Below, in pieces: positions 20,287-31,132 of a DNA stretch of 64,000 nt (the stretch's first letter is position 1; each line of letters starts with the position of its first letter). This DNA is from Ophiura sarsii. Taxonomy: Eukaryota > Echinodermata > Ophiuroidea > Amphilepidida > Ophiuridae. A model generated the notes under the pieces. It worked only from the letters and a program-made list of their open reading frames with translations, was not told where the DNA came from and did not search any database. A program made the translations under genes and the position numbers. Location: NCBI GenBank assembly GCA_035610835.1, contig CM069459.1, positions 24,071,636 through 24,135,635 of the forward strand. Reading direction: 5' to 3'.

Positions 20287-20870
20287 ATGAAAGCAATGCA
20301 TTATGGGAAGCCTACAATATTTTCTCTTCTATACCAGCAGACATGTTCCTGTCACTTGCATCAATATTAACTCCAAACACATGCGGACAATTTTGGCGAT
20401 TAATTAACGTAAGCATTTTTTGGCGCGCCAACAATATAGCTTCAGTCTGTTAGGTTGAAAAATCACTCTAAAAGCGCTATGAGTAAAGCCTCTGAATTAA
20501 GATATGGCCAAGAGGAGAAATTTCAAGAAAATTTCGGAAACTATACAAAATAATGAAGATATATCTATCAATTTTAATTTATTTATTTATGCTTTATTTA
20601 TTGAGGGTAAAATACTTCAACGTTCAGCCCTGCTATCTTTTAAGGTATTAACAAATCATTATCGATTTATACTGTTTTTGTAAATTATGAAGCATTTTTA
20701 GGATACAGAGAAAATAACATCAGATGATATTAAAACAAAAATCATTAATAAAAAGAAACACAGAATTAGCCAATTTTAGATTGTTTTATTTTTTATTATG
20801 GTTTTGATAATTTATTGGTTGTTTTTGATTTGTTTACATTTTATACTTTTTTATTAACCCTAAGGCGAGG
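20287..20870. other. Unassigned AT-rich spacer
   Basis: No RNA gene, repeat boundary or credible ORF recognised. Confidence 0.4.
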
Positions 20871-21148
20871 GAAAAAACCACACCGTTTTAGGGGCCCGAC
20901 CGACCCGCTTTTTGCGTTTTTCAAGATTTATTTTTTGATTTTTAATTGGATTTTTTGTCTCAAATCATGTAAAATCAGCTGTTTAATGGCCGGAAATCTG
21001 TGGAAGAAAAAAAATGACACATTTTTAAAAAAGTTCCTGATTTTTGCAGATTTTGGTGACATTTAAGGTTAAAAAAACCACCTGACCGACCTACCCTACT
21101 TGACAGGTCTGTCCGCCCGTAAAACAGGGGGTGTTTTTTGTCGCCTAA
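20871..21148. mobile_element. TAGGCGAC-type MITE, complete copy
   Basis: It starts TAAGGCGAGGGAAAAAACC and ends GGTGTTTTTTGTCGCCTAA. The inverted repeat extends about 50 bp through CCGTTTTAGGGGCCCGACC against CGCCCGTAAAACAGG. The interior is A/T-rich with no ORF. Confidence 0.75.
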
Positions 21149-21235
21149 AGGGACAAAAAGAACACCCTGTTCTACGGGCAAACGAACCTGTCAGGTAAGG
21201 ATGGTTTGTTGGGCAGGATTTTTTGTTTTTTTTAC
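21149..21235 (+). mobile_element. TAGGCGAC-type MITE, abutting left-end fragment
   Basis: AGGGACAAAAAGAACACCCTG then TTCTACGGGCAAACGAACCT is a second left terminus directly after the right end of the complete copy. No matching right end nearby. Confidence 0.6.
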
Positions 21236-21595
21236 TACCAGGCTGTCAACTTGAAAGTGAGGGGGGGGGGGGGGGGGGGTCTGTCGAGTCAAAAACTTGG
21301 GAGAGGGGGGTGATGTGTGATGTCTCCCAAACCGCCGCATAGAAATAGAGCCCGAAAACACAGAAAGCACACTGTCATGAAATTATTTTAGATTTTAGCA
21401 ATTTCAGCAATACTTCAAACAAATTTCAAAATTGTTAATGAAAAATTAAAATGGCAAGACTGCTAGCTGCTGAGCGTGCACTTCCCCGATCTATCTCAAC
21501 GCGAACAGGTGGGCTATCAAATGGCCAGAAATCTTATGTTTTTAATTTTACGATTTTACGATTTTCAAGCAGGTGCAATCAGTATGGTGCCGGAT
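21236..21595. other. Spacer with poly-G tract
   Basis: A G run lies at about 21261-21279. Nothing else recognised. Confidence 0.4.
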
Positions 21596-22015
21596 TTCCA
21601 TGGGAAGGTCCGGGTTTTCATGGGAAGGTCTGGGTTTTCAAGTGAAGGCCCGGGTTTCCATGGGAAGGCCTGTGTTTCCATTGGATGGCCCGGGTTTTAA
21701 TGGGAAGGCCCAGGTTTTCATGGGAAGGCCCGGGTTTCCATGGGAAGGCCAAGGTTTTCATAGGAAGGCCCGGGTTTCCATGGGAAGGCCCAGGTTTTCA
21801 TGGGAAGGCCCGGGTTTCCATGGGAAAGCCAGGGTTTTCATAGGAAGGCCCGGGTTTCCATGGGAAGGCCTGTGTTTTCATAGGGAGGCCCGGGTTTCCA
21901 TGGGAAGGCCCAGGTTTCCATGGGAAGGCCCGGGTTTTCATAGGGAGGCCCAGGTTTTCATAGGAAGGCCCGGGTTTTCATAGGAAGGCCAGGTTTTCAT
22001 GGGAAAGCCAGGATT
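21596..22015. repeat. 20-bp minisatellite, about 21 copies
   Basis: Unit TGGGAAGGCCCGGGTTTTCA with substitutions such as CCATGGGAAGGCC and TAGGAAGGCC. The 20-bp register is kept throughout. It contains the palindromes CCCGGG and (in many units) CCATGG. A 136-codon frame through it arises because 20 is not a multiple of 3 and the unit lacks stops; I do not regard it as a gene. Confidence 0.9.
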
Positions 22016-22409
22016 TTCGATAGTGGCATCAGGGGCAGCTGAATCTAGGGGGTCGCGACGATTTAGAGGGGGGTCATGGATATATGCAATACACAGGTTC
22101 TATAGCAGATTTGGTAAGGGGTTTGCAGAGGGGGGTTGCAGGGCATGACCCCGCAACACTTTTTAGAGGTCAAATAAGTTTGTTTCACGTAAAACTTTAC
22201 AACTTATTTGACCTCTAAATTTTTTTTTTTTTAAAAGAAATTCTAAATTCTATTGAAATTTGTTGAATACTTTTACAATAGTTTGGACATTTTCAATAAA
22301 CAACATCTTCAACACCAATAACAAATATAACACAATTAAAAAAATTTAAACAATAAAAAAAGACAAATTAGTGAGTAATTGACTAAAAGCTGTTAATAAA
22401 TTATGTAAC
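22016..22409. other. Unassigned spacer
   Basis: A short imperfect palindrome (AGAGGTCAAATAAGTTTG near 22165 and CAACTTATTTGACCTCT near 22199) is the only structure seen. Confidence 0.4.
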
Positions 22410-22597
22410 TCAGGCAACGAAAAACCCCAAACCCTGTTCTACAGGCAAATGGAACTCTTAGGTAGAGTCTGTCAGTTGGGCGTTGTTTTTCCAAACGTTT
22501 TTGGCGCGTTTTCAACAGTTTATAAAAATTAGTAATTGAAATTTTCCAAAATAATTTTTAAAAATAAAATTTTCAACAAAGATTCTAACAAAAATTG
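22410..22597 (+). mobile_element. TAGGCGAC-type MITE, left part cut by the duplication boundary
   Basis: CAGGCAACGAAAAACCCC, ACCCTGTTCTACAGGCAAAT and GTCTGTCAGTTGGGCG match the family left arm. The A/T-rich interior continues into the 2,498-bp repeat unit, whose first base is near 22598. Confidence 0.6.
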
Positions 22598-23766
22598 AAA
22601 TTTTCAATAACAAAAATCTTTTTCTTTTTTCAAAAACGTTCAAAAATGTTTCATAAATGTTCCAAACAAAATTTGAAAATACAGAAAAAATTAACAAACA
22701 CAATCAAATATCACTTTTATTTCAATTGAGTCGATATGAAAATAATTTAGGAATATTTGAGCTCATTTGACATTTGATGTTGCCTGCAGATAGATCATGG
22801 TGCCCTGAACAGCAAAATGTTAATTAATGCGATAATGACTCAGCGCTCCGTTTTTGAATTGGGGTAATTGTTTAATTGCCAATTGACATACATATGTATG
22901 ACATATATTTTCTAATCAATCATTTGAAGGAAATCACGGTTATGTACTCATGATTGGGTTGAACTTGAACAAGAGTGTGAGGCCTGAGCCAAACTCCTCT
23001 TGCTAATTTTAGGTGTTAATTTTCAGTAAGAAAGAGAAATAGGATGTCTTGCATGAAGTGGCTTTACAAAAACAAACACAAAACACACCAAACCACGGCT
23101 GTTTGACTGTCCGCTTTATAATTAAAATTATGGGATAAAAAAGATTACATAGTGGCCTCTTTATGGTTTGACCTGATTTAGGTAGCGCTAATGAATACGA
23201 GTATACGGTGAAAATTTATCGGCATTTTCTACTTGACACACATTTAACATGTAACTCTATGGGAAATGTGGCCGATGAGGGCGCTATTATAGTAAATAAT
23301 AATATTCAAAGCTCTATTTCTCAGAACTGGCACCAACAAATGTTCTAAAATTTCTACAAAAGATGGCCAGTATATTCAGGTACTTGAATCAGTTAAAACC
23401 AGAACCGGGCCTGCAAGTTACGGTGTTCTCAAAATAAAATGGACAAATTATGTGGGATCCAACAGCCGTGAAACATGGGTCCCATATTGTGAAAAAAACC
23501 CAACAAACATGGGTCCCAAATTGTGTAAAAAACCACCAAACATGGGTCCCAAATTTTGGGGGAAAAGAACAAACATTGGTCCTCTAATTAGCAAAAAAAC
23601 CAGTCAAACATCATTTTTTAGGGTAAAAATACCCCCAAAAGTAGATTCGGATTTCAACCCTCAAGCGGCGCATCTCTCTCAAAAAACCAAATTTGAGTAC
23701 CCCCTCCCCCAGAGTTTTCCACATTTTTTTCACTTTAAGATTTTTGTTCACCTTAAATATGGATAT

Positions 23767-24072
23767 AAGGTTAATGTAAAGTGAGCGAAGCTCACGCGCG
23801 GAGTGCCTATCTTTCTTTCTTTTGCGTTTAGGCCAGACTCCTCCTTGTAATGTTCGCTGTGGGGTTCGCCACTCCTCCCGCACAACGAGTCTGTTTTACC
23901 TACCCAACATTAATTAATGCTGGTACCCATTTATACACCTGGGTAGAGAGAGAGGAGTAATTGCGGTAAAGTGCCTTACTCAATAGCACAACATGTTGAC
24001 CACAGCGGGACACGAACCCACAACCTTTGGATTATGAATCCACTGCGCTATCCACTGCGCCACACATGCCCA
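23767..24072 (-). mobile_element. tRNA-derived SINE with 13-bp target duplication
   Basis: TAAATATGGATAT at 23754-23766 and 24073-24085 is a perfect direct repeat. On the minus strand the element starts TGGGCATGTGTGGCGCAGTG with A box TGGCGCAGTGGATAGCGC and B box GGTTCGTGTCC; the anticodon-like loop TTCATAA would carry CAT. The body contains TGAGTAAGGCACTTTACCG and CCAGGTGTATAAATGGGTAC, which resembles conserved central domains of deuterostome SINEs (family not resolved). Confidence 0.8.
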
Positions 24073-24139
24073 TAAATATGGATATGGCAATTCTTATTTA
24101 TGGATTTTGTGGTTAAAAATGTACAGAGAAGCATTAACA

Positions 24140-24470
24140 TTCTGGCTAACGGGTCTGTAGAAATTGGTCCTCTCCGCCTTAAGACGTATAATCTTTCTCC
24201 GGCAAATTATCCTCAAAAAGGTAGGATAGCATACAAAATCGAGAGATTAGCTGTCTAAAAGCTGGGGAGAGCTCCGGCTAACCGGAAATTGTAACGACCA
24301 TGTGACGCATCAATGGTCAGCGATATCCATAAACAGTTGATGATGTCCATGGGATCTTTTAGAATATTATTAGATGTCTTTTGGGTGTCTGCGGCTCAAG
24401 TGCATCTGCCTTTCTAGCCGGATAAGTTTTTCACCAGTAAATATCGGAGGCTCTGTAGAAACACACTCAT
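24140..24470. mobile_element. GTAGAAACA-type MITE, family 2 copy
   Basis: The left end GGGTCTGTAGAAATTGGTCC and the right end GGCTCTGTAGAAACACACTC share landmarks with 43383-43815 (GCAAATTATCCT, AGGATAGC, AACCGGAAATT). It directly abuts the next element. Confidence 0.6.
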
Positions 24471-24815
24471 AGAGCGGGTTTCTACTGAGGCACTGGAAAG
24501 TTAAGCTATCTGAAATAAGGGTAAATAACGTTTATACTCTCTGAATCCCCCCGTTTCTACTTGCGAAAAGTTACCGCTAAGTTTACAAGCGTCCTAATCG
24601 CTGGGCCACGACATTTGACCTTTTGTATTACAAAACAAGGCTGCTACACAACAAATGAACGTGAGCGTGTACGTGTACACTTCCGGGTCACAAGAAATTA
24701 TAGCAGTAAGATTTAACGGGTCTACTTGGCAAGTTCATGCTAATTATCGTTAACAAACCTGGTTTGTGCAAGTTGTTGCTGTTAGAATTACCGTTAAGTT
24801 GCCCAATAGAAAAAT
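24471..24815. mobile_element. GTTTCTACTGGG-type MITE, copy in duplication unit 1
   Basis: It starts AGAGCGGGTTTCTACTGAGG and continues with CCGTTTCTACTTGCGAAAAG, GGGCCACGACATTTGACC and AACAAACCTGGTTTGTGC, ending near GTTGCCCAATAGAAA. The right terminus has decayed relative to 39.1 kb. Confidence 0.65.
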
Positions 24816-26264
24816 GGTCATACACTGATGTTGAAAGATATGGGATAATTAGGCCAGAGATGAGAGAGTACTTTGAAAAATAATATGAATGACAGACACG
24901 TTTATCATTGTATCATAGGAAGAGGAACAACAACAAAATGCGATAAGGTATCGAAGAATGAAAAGCTTGTTTTATCATGTGGTCATTGCATTTAGTAAAC
25001 GTGACCAGATTAATGTCCATTGATGTATTACATTAAAAAAGGTTGATCACTTAAAAAACTTCCCATAACATATAATACAAAAAAAGTAATTATCCAAATT
25101 TTCAATAACAAAAATCTTTTTCTTTTTTCAAAAACGTTCAAAAATGTTTCATAAATGTTCCAAACAAAATTTGAAAATACAGAAAAAATTAACAAACACA
25201 ATCAAATATCACTTTTATTTCAATTGAGTCGATATGAAAATAATTTAGGAATATTTGAGCTCATTTGACATTTGATGTTGCCTGCAGATAGATCATGGTG
25301 CCCTGAACAGCAAAATGTTAATTAATGCGATAATGACTCAGCGCTCCGTTTTTGAATTGGGGTAATTGTTTAATTGCCAATTGACATACATATGTATGAC
25401 ATATATTTTCTAATCAATCATTTGAAGGAAATCACGGTTATGTACTCATGATTGGGTTGAACTTGAACAAGAGTGTGAGGCCTGAGCCAAACTCCTCTTG
25501 CTAATTTTAGGTGTTAATTTTCAGTAAGAAAGAGAAATAGGATGTCTTGCATGAAGTGGCTTTACAAAAACAAACACAAAACACACCAAACCACGGCTGT
25601 TTGACTGTCCGCTTTATAATTAAAATTATGGGATAAAAAAGATTACATAGTGGCCTCTTTATGGTTTGACCTGATTTAGGTAGCGCTAATGAATACGAGT
25701 ATACGGTGAAAATTTATCGGCATTTTCTACTTGACACACATTTAACATGTAACTCTATGGGAAATGTGGCCGATGAGGGCGCTATTATAGTAAATAATAA
25801 TATTCAAAGCTCTATTTCTCAGAACTGGCACCAACAAATGTTCTAAAATTTCTACAAAAGATGGCCAGTATATTCAGGTACTTGAATCAGTTAAAACCAG
25901 AACCGGGCCTGCAAGTTACGGTGTTCTCAAAATAAAATGGACAAATTATGTGGGATCCAACAGCCGTGAAACATGGGTCCCATATTGTGAAAAAAACCCA
26001 ACAAACATGGGTCCCAAATTGTGTAAAAAACCACCAAACATGGGTCCCAAATTTTGGGGGAAAAGAACAAACATTGGTCCTCTAATTAGCAAAAAAACCA
26101 GTCAAACATCATTTTTTAGGGTAAAAATACCCCCAAAAGTAGATTCGGATTTCAACCCTCAAGCGGCGCATCTCTCTCAAAAAACCAAATTTGAGTACCC
26201 CCTCCCCCAGAGTTTTCCACATTTTTTTCACTTTAAGATTTTTGTTCACCTTAAATATGGATAT

Positions 26265-26570
26265 AAGGTTAATGTAAAGTGAGCGAAGCTCACGCGCGGA
26301 GTGCCTATCTTTCTTTCTTTTGCGTTTAGGCCAGACTCCTCCTTGTAATGTTCGCTGTGGGGTTCGCCACTCCTCCCGCACAACGAGTCTGTTTTACCTA
26401 CCCAACATTAATTAATGCTGGTACCCATTTATACACCTGGGTAGAGAGAGAGGAGTAATTGCGGTAAAGTGCCTTACTCAATAGCACAACATGTTGACCA
26501 CAGCGGGACACGAACCCACAACCTTTGGATTATGAATCCACTGCGCTATCCACTGCGCCACACATGCCCA
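26265..26570 (-). mobile_element. tRNA-derived SINE, copy in duplication unit 2
   Basis: Copy of 23767-24072 at an offset of 2,498 bp, with the same TAAATATGGATAT repeats at 26252-26264 and 26571-26583. It was copied with the unit and is not an independent insertion. Confidence 0.8.
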
Positions 26571-26637
26571 TAAATATGGATATGGCAATTCTTATTTATG
26601 GATTTTGTGGTTAAAAATGTACAGAGAAGCATTAACA

Positions 26638-27313
26638 TTCTGGCTAACGGGTCTGTAGAAATTGGTCCTCTCCGCCTTAAGACGTATAATCTTTCTCCGG
26701 CAAATTATCCTCAAAAAGGTAGGATAGCATACAAAATCGAGAGATTAGCTGTCTAAAAGCTGGGGAGAGCTCCGGCTAACCGGAAATTGTAACGACCATG
26801 TGACGCATCAATGGTCAGCGATATCCATAAACAGTTGATGATGTCCATGGGATCTTTTAGAATATTATTAGATGTCTTTTGGGTGTCTGCGGCTCAAGTG
26901 CATCTGCCTTTCTAGCCGGATAAGTTTTTCACCAGTAAATATCGGAGGCTCTGTAGAAACACACTCATAGAGCGGGTTTCTACTGAGGCACTGGAAAGTT
27001 AAGCTATCTGAAATAAGGGTAAATAACGTTTATACTCTCTGAATCCCCCCGTTTCTACTTGCGAAAAGTTACCGCTAAGTTTACAAGCGTCCTAATCGCT
27101 GGGCCACGACATTTGACCTTTTGTATTACAAAACAAGGCTGCTACACAACAAATGAACGTGAGCGTGTACGTGTACACTTCCGGGTCACAAGAAATTATA
27201 GCAGTAAGATTTAACGGGTCTACTTGGCAAGTTCATGCTAATTATCGTTAACAAACCTGGTTTGTGCAAGTTGTTGCTGTTAGAATTACCGTTAAGTTGC
27301 CCAATAGAAAAAT
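26638..27313. mobile_element. GTAGAAACA-type and GTTTCTACTGGG-type MITE pair, unit 2
   Basis: Copy of 24140-24815 at an offset of 2,498 bp. Confidence 0.6.
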
Positions 27314-27598
27314 GGTCATACACTGATGTTGAAAGATATGGGATAATTAGGCCAGAGATGAGAGAGTACTTTGAAAAATAATATGAATGACAGACACGTT
27401 TATCATTGTATCATAGGAAGAGGAACAACAACAAAATGCGATAAGGTATCGAAGAATGAAAAGCTTGTTTTATCATGTGGTCATTGCATTTAGTAAACGT
27501 GACCAGATTAATGTCCATTGATGTATTACATTAAAAAAGGTTGATCACTTAAAAAACTTCCCATAACATATAATACAAAAAAAGTAATTATCCAAATT

Positions 27599-28163
27599 CA
27601 TTATTTTGCATTTGTAATTATATATAAATAAACTGAAAAAAATCGCACACAGAAGAAAACCAACACATTCCAACACTCTTGTCATCAAGAAAGAACCCCC
27701 ACTTCTCTTGAATAAATAAATCAAGTAAAAACATGTTTCAATTTCATAATAAACATGATATATTAAAAGTCTTAAAATAATTAAACTCTCAGTACGCCTT
27801 CAGCGCTATTCATTCATTCAATTTTTAACACTTCATTCATTCAATAAACCCCTCAGTTGCCTTCTATATTCGTGCATCGGAATTTCTATAATAGTACAGT
27901 GTTGCCATTAGATATCACCCTCTTTTAGCCCAAGTTGATGTTAAAAGTAGCCCATGATCCTTAATTGTTTCTACATTTGTGGCGGGATGGTAACATTTGT
28001 CGAAATTAGACTGGGTCCCAGCGTCCCGCTATATGGCCACCATCTTTAAAAATGACAGACCAATTTGGAATAACACCCTTGCAGGGGCTGTGTGTAAATA
28101 GTGAAGACATGAAGTATTCAGTCTATTCTTAAATATGGACCTTTTAGCCATTCCCTTACGAAA
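27599..28163. other. Unassigned AT-rich spacer
   Basis: Only short ATTCATTCA runs near 27815-27845. No gene found. Confidence 0.4.
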
Positions 28164-28580
28164 ATGCAATCACCAAAATTTGGTTGCAGCAAGGTGGTAC
28201 CAGGTTGCGCAAGGTTGTCGCAAGGTTGCAGACGTTTGTCGCAAGGTTGCGCAAGGTTGTGGATGATTGCTGCAAGGTTGCGCAACCTTCTCAGAAAAAC
28301 CAAACTGGTTGTGCAAGGTTGCTGCAACCAGTTCAGAATTCCCAAACTGGTTGCGCAAGGTTGCGGATGGTTGCTGCAAGGTTGCGCAACCTTCTCAGAA
28401 TTCCCAAACTGGTTGCGCAAGCTCCTGCAACCAGTTCAGAAGAACCAAACTGGTTGCGGATGGTTGCGCAACCTTCTCAGAAGTACCAAACTGGTTGCGC
28501 AAGCTCCCGCAACCAACTGGTTGCGCAAGCTCCCGCAACCTCTTCAGAAACACCAAACTGGTTGCGCAAGGTTTCTTCTT
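28164..28580. repeat. TTGCGCAA array, part 1
   Basis: Irregular tandem units containing CAAACTGGTTGCGCAAGGTT and GGTTGCGCAACCTTCTCAGA, about 40-70 bp each. The palindromes TTGCGCAA and GGTTGCGCAACC recur. Several overlapping ORFs (100-150 codons on both strands) are repeat by-products: the unit lacks stop codons in many frames. Confidence 0.85.
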
Positions 28581-28857
28581 AAGTTCAAAGGTCAGGTCAA
28601 AAGGTCAAACATGTGAAATAAACATTGCTGTCATTGTAACCTTTACTAAAATTGTAGTGACTTTGATGATTAATTGTACCCATACTTTGTAATCAATTTC
28701 ATAATGAAAATGAGGTATGCTAGAAAAACAAGTTGTGAATCATATTCTAATCTTTGAAGGAAACTGATGTTGCAGATAAAAATGCTGAAGAATAGTAAGT
28801 TTAAAACATATAAGCTTATTTTGGTATTGGTTCCGAATTTTGACACACGTTTTTGGT
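28581..28857. other. Unassigned spacer between arrays
   Basis: AT-rich; nothing recognised. Confidence 0.4.
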
Positions 28858-29475
28858 GGTTGCTAGCTGGTTGCAAACAGGTTGCGCAAGGTTATATTTT
28901 TCCAAATTTAACCAGTTGCTTGCGCAACCTTGCGCAACCTTGCACCACTAGCTGGTTGCGGCAGGTTGCGCAAGCTTTAGATATTTCTGCAAGGTTGCGC
29001 AAGGTTATAATGTTCCAAATTTAACCAGTTGCTTGCGCAACCTTGCGCAACCTTGCACCACTAGCTGGTTGCAGCAGGTTGCGCAAGCTTTAGATGTTTC
29101 TGCAAGGTTGCGCAAGGTTGTAATGTTCCAAATTTAACCAGTTGCTTGCGCAACCTTGCACCACTAGCTGGTTGCGGCAGGTTGCGCAAGCTTTAGATGT
29201 TTCTGCAAGGTTGCGCAAGGTTGTAATGTTCCAAATTTAACCAGTTGCTTGCGCAACCTTGCACCACTAGCTGGTTACGGGAGGTTGCGCAAGCTTTAGA
29301 TGTTTCTGCAAGGTTGCGCAAGGTTGTAATGTTCCAAATTTAACCAGTTGCTTGCGCAACCTTGCACCACTAGCTGGTTGCAGCAGGTTGCGCAAGCTTC
29401 AGATGTTTCTGCAAGGTTGTGCAAGGTTGTAATGTTCCAAATTTAACCAGTTGCTTGCGCAACCTTGTGCTTGGT
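28858..29475. repeat. TTGCGCAA array, part 2: 103-bp tandem repeat
   Basis: The landmark CCACTAGCTGG occurs at 28945, 29058, 29161, 29264 and 29367, a 103-bp period after a first 113-bp unit that has one extra AACCTTGCGC. Each unit carries GTTGCGCAAGCTTTAGATG, AGGTTGCGCAAGGTT and GCTTGCGCAACCTTGC. Confidence 0.9.
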
Positions 29476-29507
29476 TGAGATACAAACTTAAGGTTACACC
29501 GCCAACT

Positions 29508-29822
29508 GACATTGCAAGGTTGCGCAAGGTTGTATTTTTCCAAATTTAACCTTGCGCAAGGTTGCGCAAGGTTGTAATGTTCCAAATTTAACCTTGCGCA
29601 AGGTTGCGCAAGGTTGTAATGTTCCAAATTTAACCTTGCGCAAGGTTGCGCAAGGTTGTAATGTTCCAAATTTAACCTTGCGCAAGGTTGCGCAAGGTTG
29701 TATTTTTCCAAATTTAACCTTGCGCAAGGTTGCGCAAGGTTGTAATGTTCCAAATTTAACCTTGCGCAAGGTTGCGCAAGGTTGTATTTTTCCACATTTA
29801 AGGTTGCGCAAGGTTGCAGAAT
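29508..29822. repeat. TTGCGCAA array, part 3: 42-bp tandem repeat
   Basis: About seven units of 42 bp, each holding CCAAATTTAACCTTGCGCAA then GGTTGCGCAAGGTTGTAATG. AACCTTGCGCAAGGTT is a perfect 16-bp palindrome. Because 42 is divisible by 3, 14-residue protein repeats appear in several frames on both strands; no frame is favoured and there is no evidence of a gene. Confidence 0.9.
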
Positions 29823-29982
29823 TGATTGCGATAAAGGTTGCGATTTTCATAAGGGTTGGGGAGGGGAAAATTTACGGCTAAAGCTGACGTTTGTATTATA
29901 CCAATATGTGGGTCTTTTTATGGGGATGCAGAGAAAAGAATTATTTCACCATCCCTAGTTTATGGGCTTGATATTAAGCTAA

Positions 29983-30188
29983 CACTTTCCACACAAAAAT
30001 GTTTCAAAAATGTCAACATTATTGAGTTTCATTACCATATTTGGAATCACCATGAGAAATACATTGATATAAGTACAAACATGCCTAGTATTGGTTCAGC
30101 AATCCTTGAGATAGACTTCGAAAATTGAGAACTTTTGGGGGAAAATCTGTATTGTATAATTATGGTAAAGGTAAAAGCGTGAAAAGTG
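29983..30188 (+). mobile_element. TTAA-type MITE, CACTTTCCACGCGGC family, copy 4 (decayed)
   Basis: It begins CACTTTCCACACAAAAATG and ends GCGTGAAAAGTG, followed by TTAA at 30189-30192; the left target reads CTAA. Internal sequence (CATATTTGGAATCACCATGA, AGTACAAACATGCC) matches copy 1. About 206 bp, so shortened by internal deletion. Confidence 0.75.
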
Positions 30189-30192
30189 TTAA

Positions 30193-31132
30193 GAATGGTT
30201 TACAAATATACAACATACACACAAGTGCCAACATTGAGCCTAATTACTAAACTTTCATCAGTCCCAGAAGTCTAAACTCTCCAAAAAATAACCAGATTGG
30301 GCTACTAAACAACAGATTTATAAATACCCCTAATAGTACAGAAGGTGAAAAGCCCTGATGTCTATCTATTCCCCTATCTTACGGATCCAATATGAAATTC
30401 AATTCTAAATGCAAATTTGTCAGCGCTTATAAAAGGGAGACCGGGTCACAAAACAGATCTAAGATAAGCCAAAAATGAGCCGCACAGCACAAAATGAACC
30501 AATTTCTGTCACGCGCGCTATCTGTCGGCAAGCGGTGGCGGCAACAACGACGCAAGGTGCCTTCTTGTTATTACCTTTTCTTTCCCTCTTTTTAAAATCT
30601 CTAAAATTCCCATGTCTTTTTTTAAACTCTCTCAGCTGGTTATGCTGCTTTGACATCGCTAACCGTGCCGCTCCTTCGGGGCTACGAGGTAAAACTTAAT
30701 TACTTTTTTAACAGGATTTCTGCTGGGAGTAGCAGCTTTTTATTCAAACCGCTCGCGGCTAACACTATATCAACCGTACAACACCTAGCTAAAGGAATTT
30801 TTATTTCTATACCTGCAGACTTGTTTGGGTTTTTTGTAAACAAATTGTGTCAAAAATGGTTACATAATATTTGTTTGAAAATCTACATTTTCAGAAGCTT
30901 TCCTGTCCCTTGTAATGAACCCTGTTATCCATCAAGAAGTCCATCATAAAACATCCCACAAATTGTGTTTTCCTCTCAAAATGAGTTTAAAATTGTTGCT
31001 AAACAATCTCTTTCAGGGCTTTTCTTATGACTAACAGCGCTTTCAGAGCTTTCAGAAGGATTTTCCTCAAGTTTGTTCCCAATACGTAGAAATAGTTTGA
31101 AATAACAAAGGGAAAGTTGATATCATCCAGAG
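30193..31132. other. Unassigned spacer with a TATA-like motif and small ORF
   Basis: TATAAAAG lies near 30428, about 45 bp before an ATG that opens a 74-codon frame (30475-30699). The product has a hydrophobic stretch and no domain I recognise. There is no splice or conservation evidence, so I do not call it a gene. Confidence 0.3.

Larger units (their letters stand above)
22598..25095. repeat. 2,498-bp tandem duplication, unit 1
   Basis: From AAATTTTCAATAAC to GTAATTATCC it recurs without visible difference at 25096-27593. AAATT occurs at 22598, 25096 and 27594, giving 5-bp homology at both boundaries and the junction. The unit carries a SINE (23767-24072), a GTTTCTAC-type MITE pair (about 24140-24815) and a 110-codon ORF (23452-23784) that reads repeat sequence and is not credible as a gene. 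Confidence 0.9.
25096..27593. repeat. 2,498-bp tandem duplication, unit 2
   Basis: Same orientation, directly abutting unit 1, with no difference noticed by eye; the 110-codon and 90-codon frames translate identically in both units. Followed by AAATT at 27594-27598 and then unique sequence. Confidence 0.9.

Noticed and set aside
21573..21983. 136-codon ORF with Gly/Phe-rich repeats
   Set aside because: It reads a 20-bp minisatellite in three successive phases, with no start context or conserved flanks. It is a by-product of the repeat.
23452..23784. 110-codon ORF present twice (also 25950-26282) as a possible duplicated gene
   Set aside because: It reads internal GGGTCCCA-type repeat sequence and ends in the SINE. 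Its second copy exists only because the whole 2.5 kb is duplicated.
22598..27593. Composite transposon or retroelement with long direct terminal repeats
   Set aside because: The two copies abut with nothing between them, and there is no coding region, primer-binding site or inverted termini. Tandem duplication or assembly error explains it better.
28164..28692. Cluster of overlapping 100- to 150-codon ORFs
   Set aside because: All lie in the TTGCGCAA array, overlap in several frames and on both strands, and end when the array ends.
29508..29822. Protein with 14-residue repeats (frames on both strands)
   Set aside because: The 42-bp unit is divisible by three and lacks stops in several frames at once, on both strands. 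Such frames are expected from the repeat alone.
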